Source: Setoptus koraiensis (lineage: Eukaryota; Arthropoda). Taken from it: 64,000 nucleotides of DNA. The translations under genes and the position numbers were made by a program. The DNA lies in assembly GCA_048013815.1 (NCBI GenBank), contig CM106585.1:8122001-8186000 (forward strand), in the 5' to 3' direction. The notes under the pieces are model-generated. The model was given only the letters and a program-made list of their open reading frames with translations. It was not told the DNA's origin and did not search any database. Shown here piece after piece: positions 12,300 through 24,321 of this stretch; position 1 is the stretch's first letter; every line of letters starts with the position of its first letter.

Positions 12300-12730
12300 A
12301 ACTTGTATATTCGTATTTGCATAATTTCACTATTGCCAATTTGCCAATTTTCAGCGAGCCTGTTTTTCAGCAACCTACCAACGATGTTGCGGCAGCGCGT
12401 TGCTGCACTGTGTGTGCGCCACAGTTAGCTGCACACACACTGTGCAGCAGATCTGTGCATCTGCGGCCTCACTTTTGGGCTTTAGTTTGCATGCTTCCGC
12501 ATTGGCGCTGGCGAGCACGAGTTAGTCACTCTAATCCAGGTATCGCAGGCGGAAGAGCGGCGGCGGCGCAATTGCGTGTGTCTCATCACTTATCGCCGGG
12601 CTGGCTTGTTGGCTCGTTCGACGCGCCGTTCATGCGCGCCTGTACGACCTGTACAGACCGCATGATGCCGGCTGCATGTGCGTGTTTGTGACGGTGCGAG
12701 CCCCACTTGTGAGCGCTTCGAATAATTTCG

Positions 12731-12786
12731 CTGCAAGCCCCGAGTTGCAAGCCCCGAGTTGCGAGCTGCGAGCTGCGAGCTGCAAC
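12731..12786. repeat. Short tandem repeats in the CpG-rich block
   Basis: Two copies of a 14-bp unit (GCAAGCCCCGAGTT-like) followed directly by about three copies of GAGCTGC. Both share the GAG/GC theme and are probably slippage products. Confidence 0.8.
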
Positions 12787-13742
12787 TCATCGTCGATACG
12801 ACGATAACAACAACAGCCCGGTGTGATTACGCAGCGCGCACGTAGAGTGTTGGCGGCGAATAAAAACAGCGAAATGTCGCGGAAACATGCGAAAAGTCTG
12901 TTGTCTCCATGGGTTGCCCCACCAATTACGGCCGACAGGCCGTATCACCGGTGGGTGCAATGTTGCCGGCGCACGCACCGGCCGCGCTGCCCGAGGCTGT
13001 GCGCCAAGGTTAACTCGCACACAAGTGCGGTTGTAAATAATGGCCGCAGGTTCAACAAGAGGTCACGAGAAATGGGCTGCGCAGAGCCCTCGCTTCCTGG
13101 TTTGCGCAATCGAATGTGAGCGATCGGGTGAGCGCGATCGAACGAGTGCCGGCTATCCGCTCGCATCTCGCCATCTTGTGCCTCCCATCACACACACACA
13201 CAAGCACTCGTTGTTGCGCATCGTTGGCGCCGCGGTGGGTGCGATTTGGTAATTCATTAAGCGCTCTCGGTCACATGTCCGGCCCACAGGGAGCGGGGCT
13301 GCGAACGCGGCGTTTAGTTCCGGCCGCGCGGAGCTCGCCCAGTCTGGGCAGCAGTGATACGAGAGCCACCGACGCTGTGCGCTTGTGTGTGCTTTGAGCG
13401 AACTTTGCGCCGAAAACCGAGAACAAAAACAACGCTGCTCGTATCATATTTTCGGCGTGTCTTACAATATGCAAATCGGTGGCATGGCGCGCACAAGCGA
13501 GCCGCTCGGCGAGCCTCGCTGCGAATCGGGCCGCCAGCCGGCCGGCCGGCCGGTCGTCGAGCGACAGCTCGGGCGCGCGTTTTGTTGTCGTTATCTCCGC
13601 TCTGTTACACTTAACAACGTTGTAAGCGGCCGTCATTGAATATACGAGCGCTCGCTTACACGCGCCATGTCATGTGTTCTGCAATACGTAGTCGGGTTTT
13701 GTGTGTGTGTGTGTGTTCTCTCGTAGTGTGCGCCCCCTGTGT

Positions 13743-13765
13743 GATCATCACACACTGTGATGATC
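13743..13765. other. Perfect 10-bp inverted repeat with 3-nt loop
   Basis: Arms GATCATCACA and TGTGATGATC flank CAC. The hairpin is perfect and lies inside the CpG-rich block. It could be a dimeric factor site or a stem in RNA; no function is shown. Confidence 0.85.
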
Positions 13766-14476
13766 GAACTTTTGTCGTGCGAGTCTTACCCGCGGCTCCA
13801 CAGTGATGGATGCGTTGGTGCTACATGTACGCTAATTATACACACATTGCAGTGTGTTGTGCTGCTGCTGCACATTACACTGTGAGTGTGTCGTGAGCGT
13901 GTGTGTATTCAGTGCCCTAGGAGCTCACTTTTTGTGGTGGCTAGCCGACAGAGAGTGTGCGACACAATGGAAAAATGGGACGAGAGGAGAAAAGTTTGTT
14001 GCCAATGTTACCGAAGTTGTTTGTTCGTTGGACGACACTCATCTAGCAACCACTACATCAATGTACAGGTCTCCACTGTGCGCCCCCCCCACACTGCGCG
14101 CTACACACACTCGAAGCCATCGGGGGTGAGAGGCGCGGGGGGAATTGGCTCAGTTCGGCCCACTCACGGCAGGCACATCCGTAACTCATCGCACCCGGCC
14201 CTCAGGCCTAGCGGTGTGTGTGTGTGCGTGCCAGGCGCGCTACTGCCAATGCCATAGTAACAGAGCGACAGGACAGATCGGGACGAACCTTGAGCAATCA
14301 TTGTTAATACGATTATGCCAGGGACGACAGCTGAGCGCGGACTTAACTTTGCAGAATGGATTGTTGCCAATGTTGCGCTGCCTGCAATGCCTGCGTGTGT
14401 TTGCGGTAAATAGCGCCCATGTAGAACTGCATATCATCCATCTATACACTGCGACCCCGTCCCGCTCCCCACTAGC

Positions 14477-14596
14477 GAGTCTCTACTACAAACCCAGAGG
14501 GTCTCTACTGCACACCCAGAGTCTCTACTGCAGACCCAGAGTCGCTACTGCACACCCAGAGTCTCTACTGCAGACCCAGAGAGTCTCTAGGCGACC
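14477..14596. repeat. 20-bp minisatellite, about 6 copies
   Basis: Tandem copies of a 20-bp unit close to GAGTCTCTACTGCAGACCCA, with CAGACC and CACACC variants partly alternating; the second and last copies carry 2-bp insertions. Twenty is not a multiple of three, so the long plus-strand open frame crossing it (14145-14636) does not repeat at the protein level and is probably not coding. Confidence 0.92.
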
Positions 14597-14640
14597 CCGC
14601 GGTCCGCTCGACACACATGTTATGGTGGAACAGTAAGAAC

Positions 14641-17600
14641 ACACACAGACTATAGGCCACTCCACCATTGAGTCGCCCATTGAATTGTCAGAGGCAAGAC
14701 AGTTCGATCTTGAGCTTATAAGCGCACTCGCTATGATTAAACTGCCGGTTACTCGATCGTGGTCGAACTTTTGCTCGCGCTAGATTGTTCCAACTTGGAA
14801 TTAATTTTCTGTCCGCTCTAATATATCTGTGTGTGTGCGTGTGTGTGCGATGTGCGACGGTTACGCCATTTTGTTATTGCGGCCAGCACAACAGGCGCAA
14901 CACTAACTCTCATTTGCGCTGCATGCCGCAAACAAACCGCAACAGCGAATAAACTTCAGGCAAGCGTAAACACAATCAAAGTTGATCACTGTTCCGCGAA
15001 TTAGTCGCAATCGCTATTTCAACGGGATATATCAATCATTTGGATAGGCGCAATTGACAAATCACAAGCGTCATTTCATCATCGCCAACACTGACATTGA
15101 ATTTGGTGTAAACCGAGTGGAACCGCGTCGCTAAGACGCCCACACACACACACACACACTCACTCGCGGCTAACATGGTGCATGGAACATCTACATTTGC
15201 CGATTGCATTTACAACACCATCAACAGCAACAACTACCACCGCTATTACCAATACAATAACAACACAATACGACAATAATAATATGATATAAATGAAGCC
15301 GTAATGCCCTAATGCACTGATCAACTTTTAATAGTGCCTGTGACAGTAAAAATAATAAAAATAACAATAATAATAGTAGTAATGACATCACACACACATA
15401 CTCTGCCACTACTAATACAACAACAGCAACAACAACTACAACAACTCAGCAGCGAATAACTCGTTAGCGATAACGTTGGACACACACACAGGACAACATC
15501 GTCGGCCTCACAACAGCAGCCAGTGCAAACTGGAGCAGGAAAGGACAAGTATACGGTAATGAAATGAAATGAAAGAATATCAAGTCGCCGTAGCATCGTG
15601 TCATCATTAGGCAACCAAGCATCGCCACACATCACCCACCAGACCAAGTTTGGCCAGACGATCAGCCAGCCAAATAGACAGTCAGCGAAACAACAGGACA
15701 GAGCAATAGGCAGCAAGCTGCAAACCTTGCGTAATAGTTCCAATCTAATATAATAATATAGTCAAAGCAATTACTACCAACAACAACAAGCGATAAATGG
15801 CCAGGCTTATAGTGTTGATTTAACATATGGTCCAACCGGCAAGGACAAAAACAGAAATTACATCACACACAGTCACTCTGACACATACATTGGTACAAAC
15901 GTGAGCGTGTATGTGTGTGTGTGTGTGTTTGTGGAACACTGGTCAACGCAGCGCACACACACACTCACACAATAAGTACAACATTCTTTGTTTACACTCA
16001 CATCTAGTCTAACGCTAAAACTAACACCGAAACTCACTAGTTGGACTATTCGGGCTCTCACCGAGACACTGCAAGTTGCTCACTTTTATCCTTTCAAGCA
16101 TCAGAAGAATTATCAGCTCCAAATAGATAAGAGTCTTGCCTAACTGGAGCAGCACCCATAAACGACACTTTGGCTAGATTTGTTCAAACTTGGCCTTTCA
16201 CTCACGCTAAACTTAACAACTAACGCTCGCTAGACAGCATCCTTTCAAGTGTTTATGTGCGGCTTAAGCGTTCTAGCGAGCCAACTCATCATACTCCCAA
16301 GTGTGCTTTGCCTAGACGGTCGACGTACCATTAACTGCCATTAAATCAAAGAAGAACAACAGGACAACAGATTGTGAAGAGCAGCCGCAGCAGCATCAAC
16401 AGAAGAAGAAGCCGAGAAACTTGAGAAGACCAACAAAAGTTTGGGTCTACCAAGATTGAAAATTATTGAATTATCACTGCCGAGGCTGTTGGCGCTCCTC
16501 ATACACAAGGAGGAACTGTCTCCTTCTATTGTATTAACAATAATAACAACTACGTATAAATATAATAACAACACTCTGAACACATCAGCTGCAAGGATAT
16601 ATGAAAATAAAAATAATAATAATACAATTTTTGACGGCAAGGCGGTCGCGCGAGCTGGTTATGATAACAGCACCACAATACTTTATCTCTACTAGGCTAA
16701 CAACAGCGGCGACGTAATTCTTTTCTTGGATAGCAGTTTTTGGCTAGATCACATATGAACACACGAGAAGAAAGTTGAGCAATAAGACAACAATAAACTC
16801 CTGAGCTCGTTATTGGCTCAGCCTCTCGACTTACATAACAACAAGAATAACTGATTCTCAGGCTTTTCTCGTTGTATGCTCGTTGAGACCAACCCACTAA
16901 CTACCGTACTGCATCAGCGACGGCAGCAGCAGCATAAGACAACCACATTAGATGACTCTTGACAACATCAGCAACAACAACTACCGCTACAGAAGAAATT
17001 TCCACTTCTACTCGGAACAATTGCATTCGCAGCCGCTGTTGCTGCTTTAATTCGTACCGCTCGATAGTCCAACAACATTATGCAGAAGCACAACATTTGC
17101 AAAAACAACAAATAGCTAACAACAACAGCAGATTGAAAACAAAATGATGATTATTATGCAACAATTGAACTACTAGACACATAGAGCAAGCATAAGAGAC
17201 ACAGAGAGTATTACACTTCGTCATCGTATCGTCCAATTCATCTTCGTTACTGTGATTGGATTCTAGACGCACACATATAACAGAAACAATCGTGCAACTA
17301 CTACTCTTGCATAACTTTTCTCATTCTTACATTATATTATCTCTCTGACTGAATCGACCTCACAGTGTCGCCGATAAAGCTACCAAGCTCTTGCAAGATT
17401 ATTTGCTGCATAAACATTACATTTGCACTACTGACACGGTCACCGAGGTATGCTAACATATAACAACAACAATAACTGTAGCTAATCCTGACATCTGCAG
17501 AACCTCTATCACCTTGCTAGATCTCACACGAAGTTACATCATCCATTTCTATATGCGATTATCTTGACATGCGTCATACTTCATGACTATCGTATTATAA

Positions 17601-19092
17601 CACAACTGATCAAAAAGACTACAGCAAAAGCAAACAAAAGCAAATAAGTGTGAATGACCAGACGCAAAAACGAATAATAACACATAATATTCACTCAAAG
17701 AATGAATTGATCGACTGTGAGAAATCATTTATGAATTTTAGTACTTTTAACAAATCGTGTTCATGAATGAATATGATTTGCTGTTTTCTATAAAAGTTAC
17801 TACAGCTAATATATTTCTATAACTAGGAGCGAGTGCTTTGTTCAGTTTTATCTGGAGCTATCATACCAGGATTCAGATTGTAGCTAAAAAAACGCACACA
17901 AAGTTGGAGATAAAATATCGTCACACAAAAAACTATTCAAAAAATTTATCGATCAAATGAAAATCAGAAGGCATTCGTCCTCTTTTTATTTCATTTAGCT
18001 TTCAATCCATCATCATATGACATACTCACAGCGACATCGTTCGGCGACACTGAGTCGATACCGAGCTTGAATCATCCCAGTTGTAATTCATGACCAAATG
18101 CTAGGAAGTTAATCTCATACCAATGCCAATACTATTACTGAAACAAGAAATCCTTGTCAGCTTTCTAATCCATTGATTAGATAATTAATCATTTGTCTGT
18201 TATGTGTGCTAACCGTTAGCAAGTGTGCAGGCAGTAAAAAAACTACCAAACAATTGTCATATACCTTGCGTCCGGAATTTAACGAAAACACGGAAAAACT
18301 GCATGCATAGCACAATATACTTATTTATCTGATAATCAGTATCAAGTATCGATTGAGATTATGTAATGCACATACAAGCACAACTTATCTATTTCAAGCA
18401 ATCATCGCGTCCTAAATTATACACGGCTTGTGAGCATTCATATATGTGAGTCTATGTACGTATAGCTCGCCGTTTCTTCACAATAATCAGTTGGCCCTGG
18501 TTAGTTTGTGAGTTGAAGTAGTTCTGAGTGAGTTGATATGTCTAGCATGACCCTGATGGGTAGCGACTACAGCTAGAAGTGTTTATAACAGATAAGGCAA
18601 CTGAACACAAACACAACTAATTATCAATACTTTGCACACATTATCTCTGCTATTTCTTCAAACTTATAGACCAAGAAGCTATATTGTTGATGCAATCAAA
18701 GCTCAATTGTCATGACTAGAACCAGATCTGTTACTGAAAATTAAATGGAACATCAACAACAAATAAACAAATATCATCAATACCTTTCGCTGTGGCAAAC
18801 ACTTCAAGAGAATATAACAAATTGATGAAAACATGTTAGTCATTCAGAAAAATCTTGCAACTTATTATTGTTTACCAACAACTTGGAAAAACTAATAAAG
18901 GAAGCACACAATTAGACCGATACTTATTGATTGAAGCATTGAAGCACATCTGTATCTGGCCCAAACAACTTTAACGAATGCCAAGTTAACCAGACTCATG
19001 GATGCTTGAGTTATATACCAACGAATATAATTTAACAAATTAGCTCGACTCAAACACTACACACATCTTTGTATTGATGTCATGAAAATATC
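14641..19092. other. Non-coding; CAA-rich on the plus strand (15.2-17.3 kb)
   Basis: No gene recognised. CA and GT microsatellites lie near 15140-15160 and 15909-15928. From about 15200 to 17300 the plus strand is rich in CAA, CAG and CAC and poor in TTG, a strand bias like that seen on the sense strand of the giant gene. This would fit a long 5' leader for the CaaX gene downstream, but no splice chain could be proven. From 17.3 to 19.1 kb the DNA is ordinary AT-rich. Confidence 0.4.
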
Positions 19093-20840
19093 ATGAGCTC
19101 ATTAATAGGAACGTCATATTCCATGCAAACAAATACCCCCAAAATGACACGGAGAGACCAAAATGGTAATTTTATTAGAATTCATCGTGACTCTAGTTTG
19201 CCACCGCCGATTAGAAAAAATAAGCAAATTTTGGAATCGCCCTCATCTATGCAACCCACTCCACCAGCACGTAAACATGTGAGCATAAGTCAGTCTGATT
19301 TACAGGGACACAATTCTGCTTACAATAACAGAATTTACAGCAATCAGAACGAAATGAGTATTGATCGTAATCTACCTGTGAGAACAAGCTATAGGCCTAG
19401 TTCCAGACAATCTCATCTCACATCAAATCTACATCAAAGAACTAGTCAATCAAATTACGATGGAAGTCTGCCGTGTCATTATGCAAGTCAACGAGCAAAT
19501 GTCAATTTATCAAGGTAAGAGATTTGTACATCACTGAGAAAACAGTGACGATCGCATCAGTTAATCAATCATACTAGCAATAGTTGAGTTATTCTAACGG
19601 TACTCTTGATCCTCATCTTGTTATTTTACAACAGTCTAGGACAAAATCCTCATAACAATTATTATTATCGAAATTTGCACCAAGGTCAGACTCTGCCAAC
19701 CAAAAAATCTCCATATCAAAACTATGCATTTCATATACCACAAAACTATAATCGTTATGGAAGTAGATCATCGTCAGCGTCATACGATAGATTTGGTTCT
19801 AGTGCCTTTGATAGGCCCTATCTAATCCAGGCTTCACAGCCAATACCCGATATGGTCATAACTGCCGGACGTCAACAATCAGACTACGCCAGGGAGACCC
19901 CTCGGAAGATAATACTGAGGTAAGTAGATGGACATTATTACTAGAATATAAATATTATGTTTCCGAAAATAATGTTTCCAGGACAATAATTACCAAACAT
20001 TAATATTGTATGTTTTTGAATCCAATTATCAGTGAAGGTAATCTATTAACTGCCCACATTGAATCAATCAGGGATGATGGAAGAGATAATCCATTCAAGC
20101 CAGGTACCGAACTTAGTTGGGAAGCAGATCTCATAGTTAGATTATATAAAAAAGGTCATCCTCTATCAGAAGTGCCACTTTTGTTGGAAAGTATAAAAAA
20201 ACAATTAGAACAAAAAAAGAAATTTGTTGACCTTGACGTTGCTAATCCACATAAGAGGTCAGACCATTATCAAAATGAAGTCAATAATAATAGTACTGAT
20301 GAAGCCGCCATATTAGTGAATAAATCCAAAACTGTAAGCAACGATCTATGTAATGTTACAAATTCTAATCTACATAAATCAGATATAACTAGTAGTGAGA
20401 AGAACAGCGGTAAAAAGGAACCTATTGACGAGGAATTAATTGAGAGTATTATCACTAACTTGAACGGAAAGGTTGATTGTGATAATGGGGATAGAGAAGA
20501 TCAAGAAAATAATGTTAACATTCGGCTAGAAGAGAAAAAATCAAACAATTTAAAGAGCATACTTCCTCCAGCTATTGTAAACACACCGAGAAAAAACAAA
20601 AAGAATTCAGAGGACACCAGCAATGCTGATAGTAAAACAAATGAGACTAAAACCAAGCAATTATCTCCGACATTAGATCCTGTAAACAAGAGAAAACCGT
20701 CGAAAACTAAGAAGGGTCGGCCAGTTAGAGATAAGAACAATAGCAATAAAACGGACTCGAATTCGCCTTTAGATAATGATAATCATTATAATAACCAAGC
20801 AGTTGAAGTAAAAAAACACAACTGTTGTTCTATTCAGTAA
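19093..20840 (+). CDS. Unrecognised 504-residue protein with C-terminal CaaX-like box (3 exons)
   Basis: Exons 19093-19514, 19635-19919 and 20033-20840 join in frame: donors GTAAGAG and GTAAGTAG, acceptors TTTTACAACAG and AATTATCAG, both junctions phase 2, total 1515 nt. An in-frame TGA 18 bp upstream supports the ATG. The first 235 residues are Ser/Gln/Asn/Tyr-rich and probably disordered. The conserved-looking core follows the second splice: NLLTAHIESIRDDGRDNPFK, then PGTELSWEADLIVRLYKKGH and a short helix ending KKQLEQKKKFVDL. A charged Lys/Asn/Asp-rich tail follows, with a basic patch NKRKPSKTKKGRPVRDK. The last residues are CCSIQ. CSIQ fits a CaaX box, where X = Q usually favours farnesylation, and the preceding Cys could be palmitoylated, so a lipid-anchored cytoplasmic protein is likely. 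The core family is not recognised. Paralemmin-like proteins share the lipidated tail, but no sequence match to them is seen. Confidence 0.8.
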
Positions 20841-21968
20841 GGAATGAAACTCCAAAGAAGGGCGTATGATAATCGTTGACCAACGCCCTGTATCACTAAT
20901 ACTTTATTTAAACCTGTGGTATGACCATTGGGACTTGGAGAGAACAGAGCGTAATCGCTCAAAGTTTATTGTTGATTATGACTATTACAGATAACATGTC
21001 TTTGTAAAAATGTTTTGTTTGTGACTTACCACCCAGAAATTCTATACAAAATGATTATTATATCTATATGTATATATATGATATATATGTCAAGTCACGT
21101 AACAGGAAGTTTCCTACTTAGAACTATGTATTGAATAACAATAGATAAAAATTGAACATCCGAGCTGCGAGAATGCGCTCGCTAAACACACTAATCACTC
21201 TTGATACATCACTGTAATTAATCTAACATATCTATTACTGAAGTGTAGAAGTCATGCTTTGAGTACCGACAACAATGAGAATAGGACATGTGAGTAATTG
21301 TTTGGAAACAGTAACAACGAATTTCATTGATTAGCGTTAATTAAAGATATCCTTTATGCTTATTTGGAATGAGGTGAGCATGGATACAACATTGACGGGT
21401 AATCGTGAGGATATAGAATAAATTAGCTTCCTAAATCCTTTCGATAGTTCACAGTACGACAATATGTCTTGAATTTGAAAACATAAACGAAAGTAACTGT
21501 CAGAAAGTTGATGATTTGACAGCTTTTCGATATCCCTGCCGTAAATAGTGTATATTTTGTACATTAAATGGACAGTTATTTCGAAGTTGAAATCGCAATA
21601 GCTGATGAAAAAAATAGATAGATGATAGTATCATCACTGGGAGGACAGTTAGTATTTGTCTGCTATCGATGACGTGAACACAGACATTTCCACAATGTCT
21701 GGAGTAACTAGCTGAGATGACGGATGAGTTTTAGTGTACATCGGATGATTCGTGAAAATAACATTTAACGAGATATGATCGCATAAATATGACATGATCG
21801 CTTTATGGTGTCAGAGTTGTAATTTTCAGTTGAAGAGAGAGGGAGAGAGAAAGAAGAAGAGAGAATGCCTACAATTATCAAATGTGAAACATCAACAACA
21901 AGACCCAAATAAAAACAATTGAAATTCGATACAAATTTCTTCTCTCTGAAAATTACCTTACAACAATA
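20841..21968. other. Intergenic between CaaX gene and GBA
   Basis: AT-rich 3' flank of the CaaX gene and 5' flank of GBA, both on the plus strand. A GA-rich purine tract near 21830-21865 lies about 100 bp upstream of the GBA start codon. No gene recognised. Confidence 0.5.
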
Positions 21969-24244
21969 ATGGCAGGTAGTTTTGGACAGCAAGCCAACAA
22001 GTGCAAAATAACAACAGTTGGTCATTGTAAAAACTTACTCAAAGCAATTCAAGTGTTTATATCTTTATGTTTGATATTATCGCGTGAGTATTTTACAAGT
22101 GTTTCTCACACTTCAAAACTCATAAGCCATCAGGCTTCGGCCACCATCTACTTTGTTTGATATGTTCCACTTATTTCCACGCTCATACTTTTCTACACAC
22201 CTTAACACATTGTCATTTATGATGCAATATACACAACAAACAATTATAATGCATGTTGGCCACAGTCCAAGTGGGTGAAGTTGAATCGCAAGGTTGTGTT
22301 AAGCATACATTTGAAACAAATGAATTTGATATCGCATGTGTCTGTAATTTAACCTATTGCGATAAAATTAGATTCAATTGGCCAGGCGAGAATGAAATAT
22401 TAGCTGTTGAGACGGACAAGAGTGGGGCGCGTTTTGCCACAAAACTCATCGGAATAAATGCAGTTAATGCTCCGACAATTTTAGATGCTAATACAACTAT
22501 TGCCAAATCAAGCACAACTAACAGTAGCAGTGATACGACTAAAGAAACAGCAGTTGTTGTTGTCGGTGTCGACAATAGCACTGTTGACTCTCTCAATGGA
22601 TCAACTAGCGATCCATTGGAAGTGCTAACAATCCGTTTGTACCCCGAGCGAACTAGGCAAAAGATAATTGGTTTCGGGGGTGCATTCACGGATGCCGCCT
22701 CCTATCAGCTTCAGACTATGACGAAAAAGATGAGAAAATTTGCTTTAGAGGACTATTTTGGTCTTGATGGTCTGAGATACACACTAGGTAGAGTGCCCAT
22801 TGCTGGCAGTGACTTTTCGTCACGTCCCTATACCTATTTGGACATTAGAAGTACACAAAGTCTGAAAGAGGACTTCAATTTGACCAGATTCAAGCTTCAA
22901 CCAGAGGATATTGCACTGAAGATACCCATTATTAGACAGGCGCAGTACATTGTTAAAGACTCTAATAATTACAAACAAAAGCTCAATTTGATTTGTTCGG
23001 CTTGGTCAGCTCCTGCTTGGATGAAAGACAATGGTCATCTGGTTAAAGGCAAACTGAAGGGTAATAGTTCGCTAAGTTATTACGATGCCTACGCTAAATA
23101 CCATGTTAGGTTCTTGAAAGAGTACCAGGCGCACGGGGTTGACTTTTGGGCCGTTACCAGTCAAAATGAGCCAATCATGGCTAAAAGCGACAAGATACAC
23201 TTTAATTCAATGATATTCGACGCAAACGAATTGCGTGATTTTGTCAGAGATAATCTAGGGCCCACGTTGGCCAAGAACGGCTTTGGAAAAGATAAACTGC
23301 AACTGTTGATTTATGATGACAACACAGATTTTGTTGAGGCGTACGTAAAATCAATGACAAACGACACAGAGGCCATGAAATATGTTTCTGGTGTTGCAGT
23401 GCACTGGTATAAACGTAAGTTAGCGGGTTACAAACCGTTAGAAAATATCAGAAAGCTACTACCAAAATCAGCGATAATATTATCCACCGAGGCATGCAAC
23501 ATACACGGACCTAAACCGGGTCGATGGCAGAGTGGCGTGGAATACGCGGACGACATAATTGAGGTTAGCATAGATATATCGGCACTACTATTCTACTAAC
23601 TTTGTCTCGTCAGATTGCTAATGATCATTCTGTTGTTGGCCTCATAATGCTTGCAGACCCTCAAAAGGTACGGCGTAGGTTGGATGGACTGGAATCTGGT
23701 TTTGGACATGAAAGGGGGCCCAAATTGGTCCGGAAACTACGGTAAGTTGTGGGGAGCAGTGGCGGGCAGTATTTGTTACACTGTACTGTGTGTATTGATC
23801 AATGTGGTTGTCTTTTTCTATCATCACCACCACTTAGTTGATGCGCCAATTTTGTTCAATGAGGAAAAGAGAATCTATTATAAGAACCCCATGTATTATG
23901 TGTTGGCTCATTTTACACGATTTTTTGAACCAAACGCACAAATCTTTGAGAGTGAAATAATTTATCAAGATGGCTCGCCGATGATCAACAGTTCAAATCA
24001 GACCTCTACTGGCAGCGAGCCAGACAGCGACGACTCTTTGGTTGATGTGATAGCAGCTGAAAGGCCAAATAAATCACATTATTCCGTTGTCATATTGAAC
24101 AAGGCCCCGGAAGCTAAATTGGTGAATGTGTTTTTAAAAGATAAAATGTTGGTGGATAAATTCACAATCAAAGCAAACAGTATCACAACGCTAGCGATAC
24201 CGAACGGGGCAAAATTAGAGGAGAGTGTCGATTTTAAGCATTAG
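21969..24244 (+). CDS. GBA: Lysosomal acid beta-glucosidase (glucocerebrosidase, GH30)
   Basis: Four exons, 21969-22083, 22266-23563, 23657-23741 and 23838-24244, give 634 residues (1905 nt, all phases consistent). The enzyme splits glucosylceramide into glucose and ceramide in the lysosome, helped by saposin C. The N-terminus carries a hydrophobic signal core (AIQVFISLCLILS). ACVCNLTYCD matches the start of mature GBA, and KIIGFGGAFTDAA the beta/alpha barrel start. The acid/base Glu is in VTSQNEPI (residue 340) and the nucleophile in LSTEACN (residue 447), the expected spacing. VGWMDWNLVLDMKGGPNW and NPMYYVLAHFTRF follow as in human GBA. It is about 100 residues longer than human GBA, partly through a Ser/Thr/Asn-rich insert before the barrel (residues about 85-125). 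Intron 2 uses a weak donor (GAG/GTTAGC). Intron 3 (96 nt) is in frame and stop-free. Confidence 0.95.
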
Positions 24245-24315
24245 TTAATTAGTTAGAGCCATTGCAGCTATTGAGCAAATCAAATATATATTTATACATG
24301 GATGGAGCAGGTGTA

Positions 24316-24321
24316 AATAAA
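24316..24321 (+). terminator. AATAAA polyadenylation signal of GBA
   Basis: Canonical hexamer 72 bp after the GBA stop codon, on the sense strand. GBA and the giant minus-strand gene are tail to tail with about 765 bp between stops. Confidence 0.7.

Larger units (their letters stand above)
12300..14640. promoter_or_regulatory. CpG-rich block, candidate promoter/5' leader region
   Basis: Base composition changes sharply here: GC-rich, with many CG dinucleotides (GGCCGGCCGGCCGG near 13537, CGCGG and GCGCGC clusters), unlike the AT-rich flanks. It includes a YY1-like CGCCATCTTG at 13169-13178, two minisatellites and a perfect hairpin. Open frames occur on both strands, but they carry no recognisable domain and overlap freely, as expected where GC-rich DNA lacks stops by chance. 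It lies 4.5-6.8 kb upstream of the CaaX gene on the plus strand and could be the promoter of that gene or of an unseen transcript. The regulatory role is inference. Confidence 0.4.

Noticed and set aside
12317-13640. Cluster of overlapping open frames of 60-124 codons on both strands
   Set aside because: Stops are scarce because of high GC; the translations are Arg/Ala/Pro-rich without motifs and contradict each other strand by strand.
14145-14636. 163-codon plus-strand open frame across the minisatellite
   Set aside because: It starts in GC-rich DNA with few stops, crosses a 20-bp tandem repeat that shifts frame every unit, overlaps other frames on both strands and shows no domain.
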